Source: Hyphomonas pacifica (GTDB taxonomy: Bacteria; Pseudomonadota; Alphaproteobacteria; Caulobacterales; Hyphomonadaceae). From it: a stretch of 64,000 nt of DNA. Positions 45,220 to 54,250 of this stretch are shown here, one piece after another (position 1 is the first letter of the stretch; every line of letters starts with the position of its first letter). A program made the translations under genes and the position numbers. The stretch covers positions 42,271-106,270 of the forward strand of contig NZ_AWFA01000078.1 in NCBI RefSeq assembly GCF_000682675.1. The letters run 5' to 3'. Under the pieces are notes generated by a model. It searched no databases. It was not told the DNA's origin and saw only the letters and a program-made list of their open reading frames with translations.

Positions 45220-46974
45220 CTAGTCTTCCTTGGGATGGCGCTCTTCTTCCCGATAGTCATGTACCGGGTGTCCGCCATCCGGATCGCCATTATTCTTGTG
45301 CATCGCATAGATGACGCCTGACAGAGCGAGCAGGGCGATCAGGTTCGGGAAGGCCATGGAGGCGTTCGCGATATCCCCGAGCAGCCAGAGCGCGTCTGTG
45401 TTGGTGACAATCGTTCCGGCGAACACGACCAGAACCCAGATGTATCGGAAGGGGTGGGTTGCCCATTCGCCAACCAGATAGGTGAGGGCCTGTTCGGCGT
45501 AATACGACCAGCCGATGATCGTGGTAAAGGCGAAGAAGAACAGGGCGATGGTAACGATCCACTCCCCGCCCGGCAGGGCCGTGCCATAGGCGCGCGCCGT
45601 AATGCCGGAGGATTCCGCATCCGTCTCATAGACATAGCGCACTTCGTTGAGGACATTGCCGTCCGCCGCAGCGGCCAACGCCTTCTGGAAGTAGGCTTCT
45701 TCCTCTTCAGCTGTCGTGCCTGACGGCAGATCTTTCGTTAGGTCCAGACCTGCTGCGCGGCATGCCTGGAGGAAACCTTGGGCGTCTCCACCCTTGTCGG
45801 CCAGTATGGCCTCGCGACCTTCCGTGTAGGCAGATGGGAACAGCTCTTCCACATTTGCGCCTTCAGGCAGGGTAGCATGGCCTTCGACGATACACTGGTT
45901 CGCAGCGATGAGAGCCGGGTTGCGTTTGAAGTCTCCTGAAACCGTCAGAATGACCAGCGCCGTCATGGTGCAGATCACGATCGTGTCGATAAAGACACCG
46001 ATCATGGCGATCTCGCCCTGCTGAACAGGATTTTTGGTTTGCGCGGCAGCGTGGGCAATCGGCGCAGAGCCCTGCCCAGCTTCGTTAGAAAAAAGGCCGC
46101 GCGCTATACCAAAGCGAACGGCCTGCATCATCCCGTATCCTGCGGCGCCCCCGACGACTTCCTGAAGTCCGAACGCCGACTTGAAAATGACCGCAAAGGC
46201 ATGCGGGATTTCGGAGGCGTTGAGGATCAGCACAATCAGGGCGCAGATCACATAGGCCGCCGCCATGAGCGGCACAATCTTGCCGGCAACCGAGCCGATC
46301 GACTTGATGCCCCCGATGATGACGGCAAAGACCAAGCCTGCAATTACAATACCGAACAGCCAGGCTGGCAGCGATAGGCCGAATGTTCCGCGGGCCGTTT
46401 CAACAGCCGTTTGAGTGATGGAGTTGGCCTGGATCATGGAGCCGGTCGCCATGGCGGAAAACAGCGTACCGAGACAGAATATGACAGCCAGCCAGCCCCA
46501 TTTCTTCCCGAGACCGTTTTTGATGTAATACATCGGACCGCCATTGATGCGGCCATATTCATCGGTTTCGCGATACTTGATGGCCAGTGAGCTTTCCGAG
46601 AAGGCGAGCGCCATGCCGAAAAGCGCGGTCACCCACATCCAGAAAATGGCTCCCGGTCCCCCCATGGCGATGGCGGTGGCCACACCGGCGAGATTCCCCG
46701 TGCCGACCTGACCGGACAGCGCAGTGGACAAGGCCTGCCAGGGTGTGATGGCCCCGTCTTCGCCTTGCGCCTTACGGCCTTGCCACACTTCAACGAGTGC
46801 CGGAATGAACCGGCGAACGGGTCGGCCGCCAAGGCGGATCATCAAAAGAAGGCCGGTTCCGAGCAGCAGGATGGCCAGCGGGCCCATCTCTCCCGGGATG
46901 ACAACTGTGTCCCCCCATTTGCCACCCCAGATAAATCCGGCGATGTTCTGAATTAATGTAACGATAGTTTCCAT
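45220..46974 (-). CDS. Alanine/glycine:sodium symporter (AGCS family)
   Basis: 584 aa with about eleven transmembrane helices. AGCS hallmarks are present: SGQVGTGNLAGVATAIAMGG, FGIARGLFSNEAGQGSAP and a conserved late helix with YAEQALTYL. A loop of about 100 residues between late helices (starting near residue 350) is longer than in many members. It imports alanine or glycine with Na+, consistent with a marine habit. GGGGAGG precedes the ATG. Confidence 0.93.
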   Translation of the reverse strand: METIVTLIQNIAGFIWGGKWGDTVVIPGEMGPLAILLLGTGLLLMIRLGGRPVRRFIPALVEVWQGRKAQGEDGAITPWQALSTALSGQVGTGNLAGVATAIAMGGPGAIFWMWVTALFGMALAFSESSLAIKYRETDEYGRINGGPMYYIKNGLGKKWGWLAVIFCLGTLFSAMATGSMIQANSITQTAVETARGTFGLSLPAWLFGIVIAGLVFAVIIGGIKSIGSVAGKIVPLMAAAYVICALIVLILNASEIPHAFAVIFKSAFGLQEVVGGAAGYGMMQAVRFGIARGLFSNEAGQGSAPIAHAAAQTKNPVQQGEIAMIGVFIDTIVICTMTALVILTVSGDFKRNPALIAANQCIVEGHATLPEGANVEELFPSAYTEGREAILADKGGDAQGFLQACRAAGLDLTKDLPSGTTAEEEEAYFQKALAAAADGNVLNEVRYVYETDAESSGITARAYGTALPGGEWIVTIALFFFAFTTIIGWSYYAEQALTYLVGEWATHPFRYIWVLVVFAGTIVTNTDALWLLGDIANASMAFPNLIALLALSGVIYAMHKNNGDPDGGHPVHDYREEERHPKED

Positions 46975-47100
46975 GGGCCTCCCCGGCTCCTTTGATTGCT
47001 TGGCGCGACACTAGCCAGCTTTGGGCACATGTGAAGCGTTTGTCTCAGACGAAAGGGCAGGATGAACTGCGTTTGCAGGCGATCGGCATGAAGGTTCTGG

Positions 47101-48510
47101 ATGAATGACGGGTTTTCAGGCATAAGCGCCCAAATGAGTTCAGCAGACACCCCCAAGACCGCCAAAAGCGTCTTCATCAAGACGTATGGCTGCCAGATGA
47201 ACGTGTATGATTCCGAGCGCATGCGGGATGTATTGCGTCCGCTTGGCTATGCGCCGGTGGATAGTCCGGAGACCGCTGACCTGGTTGTGTTGAACACCTG
47301 CCATATTCGCGAAAAGGCGACTGAAAAGGTCTATTCCGAGCTTGGCCAGCTGAAGCGCATGAAAGAAGAATCCGGTGGCAAGATGACGATTGCCGTGGCC
47401 GGGTGCGTTGCGCAGGCCGAAGGCGAGGAAATCATGCGACGCCAGCCCGCGGTGGATCTGGTGTTGGGCCCGCAGGCCTATCACAAACTGCCGGAAATGA
47501 TCGCCCGTGCCAGCCGCGCCGTCGGTGACCGGTTGGAAACGGAATTCGACACGCTGGAAAAATTCGACGCCCTGCCGAAAACACGCGAGGCTGACGGGCC
47601 GACCGCATTCCTGTCTGTTCAGGAAGGTTGTGACAAGTTCTGTACGTTCTGTGTCGTGCCCTATACGCGTGGTGCCGAACTGTCGCGCCCGGTGGATGAC
47701 ATCACCCTGGAAGCGCGTGCGCTGGCCGCACAGGGCGTACGGGAAATTTCGCTGCTGGGCCAGAACGTCAACGCCTTCCATGGCGCATCACCTGCACTAA
47801 CCAATGAGTCTGACTGGACGCTGGGTCAGCTGGTGCGCCATCTGGCAAAGATTGGCGGCATTGAGCGCATTCGCTACACGACCAGCCATCCGCGTGACAT
47901 GGATAATGATTTGATCGCCGCGCATGGCGACACGCCGCAAATGCAACCCTTCCTGCACTTGCCCGTTCAGTCGGGATCTGACCGTATCCTGAAGGCCATG
48001 AATCGTGGCCATACGGCAGATGAGTACAGGGAGATCATCCGCAAGGTGCGCGAGTCCCAGCCGGACATTGCCATGGCGTCTGACTTCATTGTGGGCTTCC
48101 CCGGTGAAAGCGACGAGGATTTCGAAGCGACGATGCAGCTGGTGCGCGATGTGAATTACGCCATTGCCTATTCCTTCAAATATTCTCCGCGTCCAGGCAC
48201 GCCGGCGGCGGAAATGTTCGGTCAGGTGCCGGAAGAGGTGAAGGATGCCCGCCTGCAGGCCCTGCAGAAACTACTCCGGGAACAGCAGATTGCCTTCAAT
48301 GAATCCAAGATTGGCCATACCGTGGCCGTGCTGGTGACGGGCCGTGGACGCCTTGAAGGCCAGGCGCATGGCCGCTCTCCGTGGATGCAAGCCGTTCACT
48401 TTAATGGCCCAGCCGAGCTGACCGGCGAAATCGTTGATGTGAAGATCACAGGCGCGAGCCTGAACTCCCTGAGTGGAGAATTGGTGCGCGCCCGCGAGGT
48501 TGCCCTGTGA
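47101..48510 (+). CDS. miaB: tRNA-2-methylthio-N6-dimethylallyladenosine synthase
   Basis: 469 aa. UPF0004 domain with [14 protein letters not shown] and NTCHIREKA; radical-SAM cysteines Cys177, Cys181 and Cys184 (GCDKFCTFC); C-terminal TRAM domain. It methylthiolates i6A37 of tRNA. AAGG 7 nt upstream supports ATG 47101 over the internal ATG at 47134. It opens the miaB-phoH-ybeY-corC-lnt block and overlaps the phoH gene (GTGA). Confidence 0.97.
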   Translation: MNDGFSGISAQMSSADTPKTAKSVFIKTYGCQMNVYDSERMRDVLRPLGYAPVDSPETADLVVLNTCHIREKATEKVYSELGQLKRMKEESGGKMTIAVAGCVAQAEGEEIMRRQPAVDLVLGPQAYHKLPEMIARASRAVGDRLETEFDTLEKFDALPKTREADGPTAFLSVQEGCDKFCTFCVVPYTRGAELSRPVDDITLEARALAAQGVREISLLGQNVNAFHGASPALTNESDWTLGQLVRHLAKIGGIERIRYTTSHPRDMDNDLIAAHGDTPQMQPFLHLPVQSGSDRILKAMNRGHTADEYREIIRKVRESQPDIAMASDFIVGFPGESDEDFEATMQLVRDVNYAIAYSFKYSPRPGTPAAEMFGQVPEEVKDARLQALQKLLREQQIAFNESKIGHTVAVLVTGRGRLEGQAHGRSPWMQAVHFNGPAELTGEIVDVKITGASLNSLSGELVRAREVAL

Positions 48511-49490
48511 GCGTTAAGCGCCGTTCCTCTGCCTCTCCCGAGGCACCGATCAGCCGCATCTATGAAGTCCGCAATGCTGAAACGCTGCGCGATCTTTGCG
48601 GTCCCCATCACCGCCACCTGCAATTGCTGGAAACGCGGCTGAAGGAGTTTGGCCTGCGGGCGGAAAGCCAGGGCGGCGGCGTTCTGCTGGTCGGCATGGC
48701 GGAAGGCGTGTCGATTGCCGAGGCCGTACTTGCAGAGCTGGAGCGCCGTCTGCGCACGGGTATGGACATTACCGATATGGATGTCGATGGCGCGCTGGAG
48801 GCGGCGCAGACTCCTGCGCAGAGTTTCGGAACCTTCCGGGGGCTGAAAAAGCCCGTGACGCCGCAAACGCGGGGCCAGTCCCGCTATATTGATCTTCTGG
48901 CGCATCCTGACAATGCAATGATCTTTGGTGTCGGCCCGGCCGGCACCGGCAAGACCTTTCTGGCCGTTGCGGCGGGCGTTTCGGAATTGCTGACCGGCGC
49001 ACGCCAGCGCCTGATCGTGACACGGCCTGCGGTTGAGGCGGGTGAGAAGCTGGGCTTCCTTCCAGGCACGCTGGAGGAGAAGGTCGACCCGTATATGCTG
49101 CCGATCTGGGACTCGCTGCGCGAGCTGATGGGGCAGGAGCAAATGGAACGGCGAATGGCGCGCGGCGAGATTGAAGTCGCACCGCTGGCCTTCATGCGCG
49201 GGCGTACACTGAAAAATGCCTTCGTCATCGTGGACGAAGCGCAGAACACAACCATTCCGCAGATGAAAATGGTGCTGACGCGCCTTGGCCGCGATAGCCG
49301 CATGGTGATCACGGGTGACCCCGGACAGGTAGATTTGCCGGGACATCAGCCCTCCGGCATGAAACATGCGCTCCAGATTCTGGCCGATATCGAAGGCGTG
49401 AATGTACATACGCTGACGGCGGCGGATGTTGTTCGTCATGGGCTGGTGAGCCGGATCATCGACGCCTATGCGGCGGCGGGCGAGGGCTAA
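48507..49490 (+). CDS. PhoH-like ATPase
   Basis: 327 aa. PhoH-like P-loop ATPase/helicase domain with Walker A GPAGTGKT (near residue 143), [11 protein letters not shown] (Walker B) and [14 protein letters not shown]. The N-terminal ~110 residues hold a small KH-like region typical of the ybeZ-type proteins. It starts with GTG overlapping the miaB stop. YbeZ-YbeY linkage is conserved and suggests an RNA-related role; the biochemical function is not settled. Confidence 0.94.
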   Translation: MSVKRRSSASPEAPISRIYEVRNAETLRDLCGPHHRHLQLLETRLKEFGLRAESQGGGVLLVGMAEGVSIAEAVLAELERRLRTGMDITDMDVDGALEAAQTPAQSFGTFRGLKKPVTPQTRGQSRYIDLLAHPDNAMIFGVGPAGTGKTFLAVAAGVSELLTGARQRLIVTRPAVEAGEKLGFLPGTLEEKVDPYMLPIWDSLRELMGQEQMERRMARGEIEVAPLAFMRGRTLKNAFVIVDEAQNTTIPQMKMVLTRLGRDSRMVITGDPGQVDLPGHQPSGMKHALQILADIEGVNVHTLTAADVVRHGLVSRIIDAYAAAGEG

Positions 49491-49500
49491 ACGCGCTGCG

Positions 49501-49950
49501 ATGATTGAATTTGATCTCATCCTGGAGGATGACAGCTGGCAGGCCATTCCGGATCTGGAGCAAGTTTGTCAGGCCGCTTTCGAGGCCGCGCGCAAGGTGG
49601 AGCCAGCCGACGGCGTTGTGTCGTTGATGCTGGCCGATGATGATGCGCTGCATGAGTTGAACCGCCAGTTCCGCGGCAAGGATAAGCCAACGGATGTGCT
49701 GTCCTTTCCGGCGGATGCGATGGACCGTCCCCTGCTGGGCGACATTGCCGTGGCGCATGGTGTGTCGCTTGCCGACGCAAATGCGCAGGGCAAGACCCTT
49801 GCGGACCATCTGACGCATTTGCTGATCCATGGGTATCTCCATCTGATGGGGCATGACCACGAAACACAGGCAGAGGCCGGGATTATGGAAGCATTGGAAA
49901 TAAAGGCGCTTGCATCCCTGGGCATTGCTAATCCATATTTGACGGACTGA
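49501..49950 (+). CDS. ybeY: Endoribonuclease YbeY
   Basis: 149 aa. Zinc-binding [11 protein letters not shown] with His110, His114 and His120, preceded by [14 protein letters not shown]. YbeY acts in 16S rRNA 3'-end maturation and ribosome quality control. The start at ATG 49501 ([10 protein letters not shown]) fits the family; an ATG at 49468 inside phoH would add 11 basic residues. It is the third gene of the miaB operon. Confidence 0.95.
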   Translation: MIEFDLILEDDSWQAIPDLEQVCQAAFEAARKVEPADGVVSLMLADDDALHELNRQFRGKDKPTDVLSFPADAMDRPLLGDIAVAHGVSLADANAQGKTLADHLTHLLIHGYLHLMGHDHETQAEAGIMEALEIKALASLGIANPYLTD

Positions 49951-49963
49951 ATCACCTGAGGCC

Positions 49964-50827
49964 ATGAGCGACCCTGACTCTTCTGAAGCGCCGCCGAGCG
50001 GCCGATTGCGTAGCTTTTTCGGTTTTGGCCGAAAGCACGAGGCTGTTGAATCGTCTTCGGACCATGCCAATGGAGACGATCCGCAGCACAATCCAAACGA
50101 GATGCGCCTGCGCCTGGCTGAGTTCCAGGACATGCGCGTGGAAGACGTCATGGTGCCGCGCGCCGAGATCAAGGCGATTGAAGTCGGCACGGAATTTCCT
50201 GACCTGCTGAAATATTTCGCTGAAGTGACGCATTCGCGCCTGCCGGTTTTCCGCGAGACGCTGGATGATCCGATCGGTTTCATTCATATCAAGGATGTCG
50301 TGACCGAACTGGCCAAGGATGGCGAGCCGGCCAAACGCCCATTGGAGCGGCTGCATCGGGAGGCGCTGTATGTGCCGCCTTCGATGAAGCTGACCGATCT
50401 TCTTGTGAAAATGCAGTCCACGCGTATTCACCTGGCGCTCGTGGTAGACGAGTATGGCGGCACCGACGGTCTGGTCAGCCTGGAAGACCTGGTTGAAGAA
50501 ATCGTCGGTGACATCGAAGACGAACACGATGATGAAGAAGCGATGTTCGTGCGCCGCAGCCAGAGAGTCTGGGAAGCGGATGCGCGAACCGAGATAGACG
50601 ATTTTGCCGAGGAAACGGGCATTGACCTCTCAATCGAGGATAATGACGGAGATTTCGACACGCTGGGCGGCGTGGCCTTTGCCCTTGCGGGCAAGGTGCC
50701 GGTGCGCGGCGAGGTTCTGCGTCACCCGACAGGGGTCGAGATTGAAATCATGGATGCGGATGCAAGGCGAATTCGCCGTGTGCGCCTGCGGACACCGGAA
50801 CAGCCCGCTCCCGCCTCTCAGGAGTAA
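49964..50827 (+). CDS. corC: CorC/HlyC-type CBS-domain protein
   Basis: 287 aa, soluble. An N-terminal charged region is followed by two CBS domains (about residues 60-185; VEDVMVPRAEIKAI and LVVDEYGGTDGLVSLEDLVEEIVG) and a C-terminal CorC_HlyC domain (TLGGVAFALAGKVPVRGE). The family is linked to magnesium/cobalt homeostasis. In the conserved order it stands between ybeY and lnt. Confidence 0.93.
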   Translation: MSDPDSSEAPPSGRLRSFFGFGRKHEAVESSSDHANGDDPQHNPNEMRLRLAEFQDMRVEDVMVPRAEIKAIEVGTEFPDLLKYFAEVTHSRLPVFRETLDDPIGFIHIKDVVTELAKDGEPAKRPLERLHREALYVPPSMKLTDLLVKMQSTRIHLALVVDEYGGTDGLVSLEDLVEEIVGDIEDEHDDEEAMFVRRSQRVWEADARTEIDDFAEETGIDLSIEDNDGDFDTLGGVAFALAGKVPVRGEVLRHPTGVEIEIMDADARRIRRVRLRTPEQPAPASQE

Positions 50828-50830
50828 AGC

Positions 50831-52474
50831 ATGAAACACGAGGTGCGGAGTCACGGGTTCACGGCACTTGGACCCTTGCACGAGGCGTTTGCTCGCCTGA
50901 CAGGCTGGGCGGCGGTTGCGACCTGCATTTTGCTGGGTGCGTTTTCCGCTGTGGCCTTTGCGCCCTTCCATTTCAGCGCGGTACTGGTGATTTCCTTCAC
51001 CGGTCTGGTCTGGATGCTGGATGGCGCGCGCGGTCATCGCAAATGGGGCAAGGCGGTTTTTCTGCGCTGCTGGGCATTTGGCGTCGGTTTTTTCCTGATC
51101 AGCATGCACTGGACGGCCGCGCCCTTCCTGGTAGAGCCGGAAAAGCACGCCATCTTCCTGTGGATGCCGCTGGTACTGTTGCCGGGCGGGATGGCGATCA
51201 TCTGGGGTGTCTTTGGCGCAATGGCGGGGGCTTTCTGGTCTGCGTCTCCGTCGCGCATCTTTGTCTTCGCCTTTTTCTTTGCGCTGGCCGAATATGTGCG
51301 TGGGCACCTGTTTGGCGGCTTTCCCTGGAATTTGCCGGGCACGAGCTGGGTGCCGGGTGGCGCGCTGTCTCAGGGCGCATCGCTTGGCGGGGTCTACTGG
51401 ATGACGCTTGTTACCGTCTTCCTGATGTCGGCCCCTGCAGCACTGGTGGACACACGCGAAGCGCGCGGATTGATGCTGCGCATTGCGCCATCCTTTGCCG
51501 CGGTGATCCTTTTGGCGCTGGGCTGGAGCTGGGGCTCGCAACGCATTGCAACGCCGTCTGCAATGACAGACCAGACTATTGTGCTGATGGATTCCGGCGT
51601 GCCGCAGGACGAAAAATGGGATATCGGGCCAGACCCGATCCTCATCGAATATCTGCGCCTGTTGTCCAATCAGGAAGGAGAGCCCGGCGACATCGTGATC
51701 TGGCCGGAAGGGGCCCTGCCCACGACCTTGCTGCAGGATGCCAATGCGCTGGACGCCGTGGGCGCATATCTAGGGCCGCGCAAATTGATTGCCGGCACAA
51801 CGCGGTATGAGATTACCGGCGACAATACGCGCGACTATTACAACAGCCTGACCGTCATTGATGACACGGCGATCCGCTCCGGGCCTGTGGCGCTGTATGA
51901 CAAACACCGTCTGGTGCCATTCGGGGAATTGCCCGCCGCGCGCATCATTCCGTTCGGGGGGGCGCTCTCCGGCATCCTTCCGGGCGCGATCCAGCGCATG
52001 GCGCGGGATGGCTTCCATCCAGGCCCCGGCCCGGCGGTGATCTATGCCGATGATATTCCGCCTTTTGTTGCGATGATCTGCTATGAGGGGCTCTATCCCT
52101 CCATTCCTCGTAATGCGAACCTGGGTGCGCGGGCGGACTGGCTGGTGCTGATCTCCAATGATGCCTGGTTTGGCGGCGGAATGGGCCCGGCGCAGCATTA
52201 TGCGCAAAACCGGTATCGCGCGATCGAGACCGGTCTGCCATTGGCGCGCGTGGCCAGCCGCGGCGCATCTGCCGTGGTTGATGGCTATGGCCGTGAAGTG
52301 TTTCGTGCAGCCCCTGTTACAGATGCACCGAGTGGCTGGAACACGGATTTTGGCCGTGGAAAACTTCCCGCGCCTGCGCCCGTGACGCTTTACCAGACAC
52401 GGCTCGGCCTGTTGCTTTTCTGGTTAACGCTTAGTCTCTTTGTCGGACTGGCTTTCCTGACGTGGCGGCGGTAG
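50831..52474 (+). CDS. lnt: Apolipoprotein N-acyltransferase
   Basis: 547 aa. Six to seven N-terminal transmembrane helices (about residues 25-235) are followed by a periplasmic nitrilase-like domain with catalytic Glu293 (IWPEGALP), Lys358 (YDKHRLVPFGE) and Cys417 (AMICYEGLYP), and a C-terminal anchor helix. It adds the third acyl chain to lipoproteins in the inner membrane; several lipoproteins are encoded in this window. CAGGAG lies before the ATG, directly after corC. Confidence 0.96.
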   Translation: MKHEVRSHGFTALGPLHEAFARLTGWAAVATCILLGAFSAVAFAPFHFSAVLVISFTGLVWMLDGARGHRKWGKAVFLRCWAFGVGFFLISMHWTAAPFLVEPEKHAIFLWMPLVLLPGGMAIIWGVFGAMAGAFWSASPSRIFVFAFFFALAEYVRGHLFGGFPWNLPGTSWVPGGALSQGASLGGVYWMTLVTVFLMSAPAALVDTREARGLMLRIAPSFAAVILLALGWSWGSQRIATPSAMTDQTIVLMDSGVPQDEKWDIGPDPILIEYLRLLSNQEGEPGDIVIWPEGALPTTLLQDANALDAVGAYLGPRKLIAGTTRYEITGDNTRDYYNSLTVIDDTAIRSGPVALYDKHRLVPFGELPAARIIPFGGALSGILPGAIQRMARDGFHPGPGPAVIYADDIPPFVAMICYEGLYPSIPRNANLGARADWLVLISNDAWFGGGMGPAQHYAQNRYRAIETGLPLARVASRGASAVVDGYGREVFRAAPVTDAPSGWNTDFGRGKLPAPAPVTLYQTRLGLLLFWLTLSLFVGLAFLTWRR

Positions 52475-52511
52475 ACCTATCGTTTCATTCAGGATCTGAA
52501 TTGGATGGGGA

Positions 52512-52934
52512 ATGTCGGATAGTAAACTTCCGAGCGGGATAGACCGCGTGGTGGGCCAGCGTATTCGCTGGCGCCGCAAGGAATTGAATCTGACCCAGGA
52601 AAAACTCGGCGACCTGCTGGGCCTGACTTTCCAGCAGGTGCAGAAATACGAAAAAGGCATCAATCGCGTTTCCGCTGGCCGCCTGTATGAAATGTCGACC
52701 GCGATGGGCGTGCCGGTCACTTATTTCTTCGATGGGGCGGAGGCCTATCTGCAGCATGAGGCGCTTCAGGTGGCTGAAGACGGGGATGATATCCACGCGC
52801 CGATAATGACATCCGAAGTGCTGGACCTGATCGCGGCCTTTCAGCGAATTGAGGATGTCTCGCTGCGCAAATCCCTGCTTGCAACCGTGCAGGCGGCGGC
52901 CAGTGCGTTCGACGACAAGCAGGCTGAGGATTGA
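52512..52934 (+). CDS. XRE-family regulator following lnt
   Basis: 140 aa. HTH_3 domain at about residues 12-70 (RIRWRRKELNLTQEKLGDLL, LTFQQVQKYEKGINRVSAGR), then YFFDGAEAYL and an acidic helical C-terminus. This is the XRE gene that normally sits between lnt and metK in alphaproteobacteria and is widely conserved there. Targets are unknown in this organism. metK is not present downstream; trmB follows after 33 bp. Confidence 0.93.
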   Translation: MSDSKLPSGIDRVVGQRIRWRRKELNLTQEKLGDLLGLTFQQVQKYEKGINRVSAGRLYEMSTAMGVPVTYFFDGAEAYLQHEALQVAEDGDDIHAPIMTSEVLDLIAAFQRIEDVSLRKSLLATVQAAASAFDDKQAED

Positions 52935-52967
52935 TCCGCCGCCCGCTCTCGGGCATCAGGCGGCGCG

Positions 52968-53666
52968 ATGACTGACAGACACACTGATCCCAAGCATACT
53001 CCCTTGCGGACATTTGGCAGGACAGGCGGGCGTGGCCTGTCTGCCCGTCAACAGGGATTGATCGACACCTTGTTGCCGACCTTGCAGGTACCGGATGCCC
53101 TGGAGGGGACGCTGGACCCGGCAGGCCTGTTCGGGGATGCGCGCGATATGTGGTTAGAGATCGGCTTTGGCGGCGGCGAGCATCTGGTTGGACAGGCAGG
53201 CCTGCACAAGGAGGTGGGTTTTATCGGCTGTGAGCCCTTTATCGAGGGTATGGCCAAGGCGCTGACCGGCATTGAGGCGCAAGGCCTGACCAATGTGCGG
53301 CTGGTGATGGAAGATGCGCGGCCTGTCATGGCCTCTCTGAAGGATCGGAGTATTGCCCGAGCCTTCATTCTGTTTCCCGACCCGTGGCCAAAGAAACGCC
53401 AGCAGAAGCGTCGGCTGATCCAGCCGGAATTTCTGGTGGTTCTACACCGCATCTGCAAGCCTGGGGCGAAAGTGCGGTTTGCAACCGACGTGAAAAGCTA
53501 TGCCGATGAGGCTTTGCAGCGTTTCCTTGCGCATGGCGGATTTGATTGGCAGGCAGAGCGGGCGGATGACTGGCGTACACCGCCAGAAGACCACCTTACA
53601 ACCCGCTATGAAAGCAAGAAACTGGGCGATTGCGCCCCAGTCTGGCTGGATTTCATTCGCAGCTGA
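52968..53666 (+). CDS. trmB: tRNA (guanine-N7-)-methyltransferase
   Basis: 232 aa. SAM-binding LEIGFGGGEHLVG, then GCEPFIEGMAKAL and the diagnostic FPDPWPKKRQQKRRL. It methylates G46 of tRNA. The short N-terminal lead (TDPKHTPLRTFGRTGGRGLS) is typical of alphaproteobacterial TrmB. A csp promoter starts only 15 bp after its stop, so the translation block is divided here. Confidence 0.96.
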   Translation: MTDRHTDPKHTPLRTFGRTGGRGLSARQQGLIDTLLPTLQVPDALEGTLDPAGLFGDARDMWLEIGFGGGEHLVGQAGLHKEVGFIGCEPFIEGMAKALTGIEAQGLTNVRLVMEDARPVMASLKDRSIARAFILFPDPWPKKRQQKRRLIQPEFLVVLHRICKPGAKVRFATDVKSYADEALQRFLAHGGFDWQAERADDWRTPPEDHLTTRYESKKLGDCAPVWLDFIRS

Positions 53667-53680
53667 CACAAAGCATTCAC

Positions 53681-53710
53681 TTGACGGAATGTCGCACCCG
53701 TGAATTAATA
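53681..53710 (+). promoter_or_regulatory. csp promoter
   Basis: TTGACG (53681-53686), 18-bp spacer, TTAATA (53705-53710); a 17-bp spacing to ATTAAT is equally possible. The predicted start near 53717 gives a leader of roughly 135 nt before the csp ATG, long for this window and usual for cold-shock genes. Confidence 0.6.
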
Positions 53711-53852
53711 GCGCCATCGAATTCGGTCGGTCTGAAATATCAAGACCCCGTCAGACCGGCGGCCATGACTTTCCTTCCCTCCCGTTTCGATAGGTGGACT
53801 TGGTCCAAATCCGGACCGGGCCGCTTCAATTGAACGTAAAGGACTACAAGTA

Positions 53853-54062
53853 ATGGCAACTGGCAAAGTGAAATGGTTCAATGACCAGAAGGGCTTTGGC
53901 TTCATCAAACCTGATGAGGGCGGCTCGGACGTTTTCGTTCACATTTCAGCCGTTGAGCGCTCCGGCCTGCGTACGCTGGCTGAAGACCAGGCAGTATCTT
54001 ATGAACTCTACAAGGACGAACGTCGCGGCAAAACCTCGGCTGTTGACCTGAAAGTTCTTTAA
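53853..54062 (+). CDS. Cold-shock domain protein CspA family
   Basis: 69 aa, a single cold-shock domain. RNP1 is KGFGFI (13-18) and RNP2 VFVHIS (27-32), with the aromatic set W8, F9, F15, F17, F28. It binds single-stranded RNA/DNA and melts RNA structure. It lies between trmB and rimP, where the conserved alphaproteobacterial block usually has none. Long leader upstream; palindrome and terminator directly downstream. Neighbourhood with nusA/infB/rbfA suggests a link to cold adaptation of translation (inference). Confidence 0.97.
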   Translation: MATGKVKWFNDQKGFGFIKPDEGGSDVFVHISAVERSGLRTLAEDQAVSYELYKDERRGKTSAVDLKVL

Positions 54063-54067
54063 GACAG

Positions 54068-54085
54068 AATTCTCTCGAGAGAATT
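54068..54085. repeat. Perfect 18-bp palindrome after csp
   Basis: AATTCTCTCGAGAGAATT starts 6 nt after the csp stop codon. In RNA it would form a 7-bp hairpin with a TCGA loop, 4 nt before the terminator stem. It may stabilise the csp 3' end or bind a dimeric protein. Confidence 0.7.
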
Positions 54086-54089
54086 TCAG

Positions 54090-54120
54090 ACGGCGGTTCC
54101 GGCAGCGGAGCCGCCGTTTT
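54090..54120 (+). terminator. Intrinsic terminator of csp (hairpin 1)
   Basis: The arms acggcggttcc (54090-54100) and ggagccgccgt (54107-54117) pair over 11 bp with one G-T wobble and a 6-nt loop, followed by TTTT. The core is nearly identical to the hairpin at 54193-54220. Confidence 0.85.
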
Positions 54121-54140
54121 CGTGTCTACAGCATCGCATA

Positions 54141-54169
54141 CTCGACAGGCAGCACAGAGAGCGCTATAT
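54141..54169 (+). promoter_or_regulatory. Promoter of the rimP-nusA-infB operon
   Basis: CTCGAC (54141-54146), exactly 17 bp, CTATAT (54164-54169). This is close to the alphaproteobacterial housekeeping consensus (CTTGAC-N17-CTATAT). The predicted start near 54176 is 17 nt before hairpin 2. Confidence 0.65.
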
Positions 54170-54192
54170 GTATCCCAAGTCGAAACATATCG

Positions 54193-54228
54193 GCGGCGGT
54201 TCCGGAAACGGGGCCGCCGCTTTTCTTT
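54193..54228 (+). terminator. Leader terminator / attenuator of rimP (hairpin 2)
   Basis: The arms gcggcggttcc (54193-54203) and ggggccgccgc (54210-54220) form an 11-bp stem with two wobbles and a GGAAAC loop, then TTTTCTTT. It lies downstream of the predicted rimP promoter and ends 22 nt before the ATG, so transcription of the operon must pass through an intrinsic terminator. Confidence 0.75.
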
Positions 54229-54250
54229 ACCGGAATACTCCCCCACACGC

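Noticed and set aside
45034..45321. Lys/Pro-rich +1 frame after gloA as a real gene
   Set aside because: No start signal of its own, overlaps gloA and the terminator; GloA already has its normal C-terminus. Kept only as an alternative reading of the phased A-tracts.
52935..52967. metK remnant or SAM riboswitch between XRE and trmB
   Set aside because: The gap is only 33 bp and shows no coding or structural remnant.
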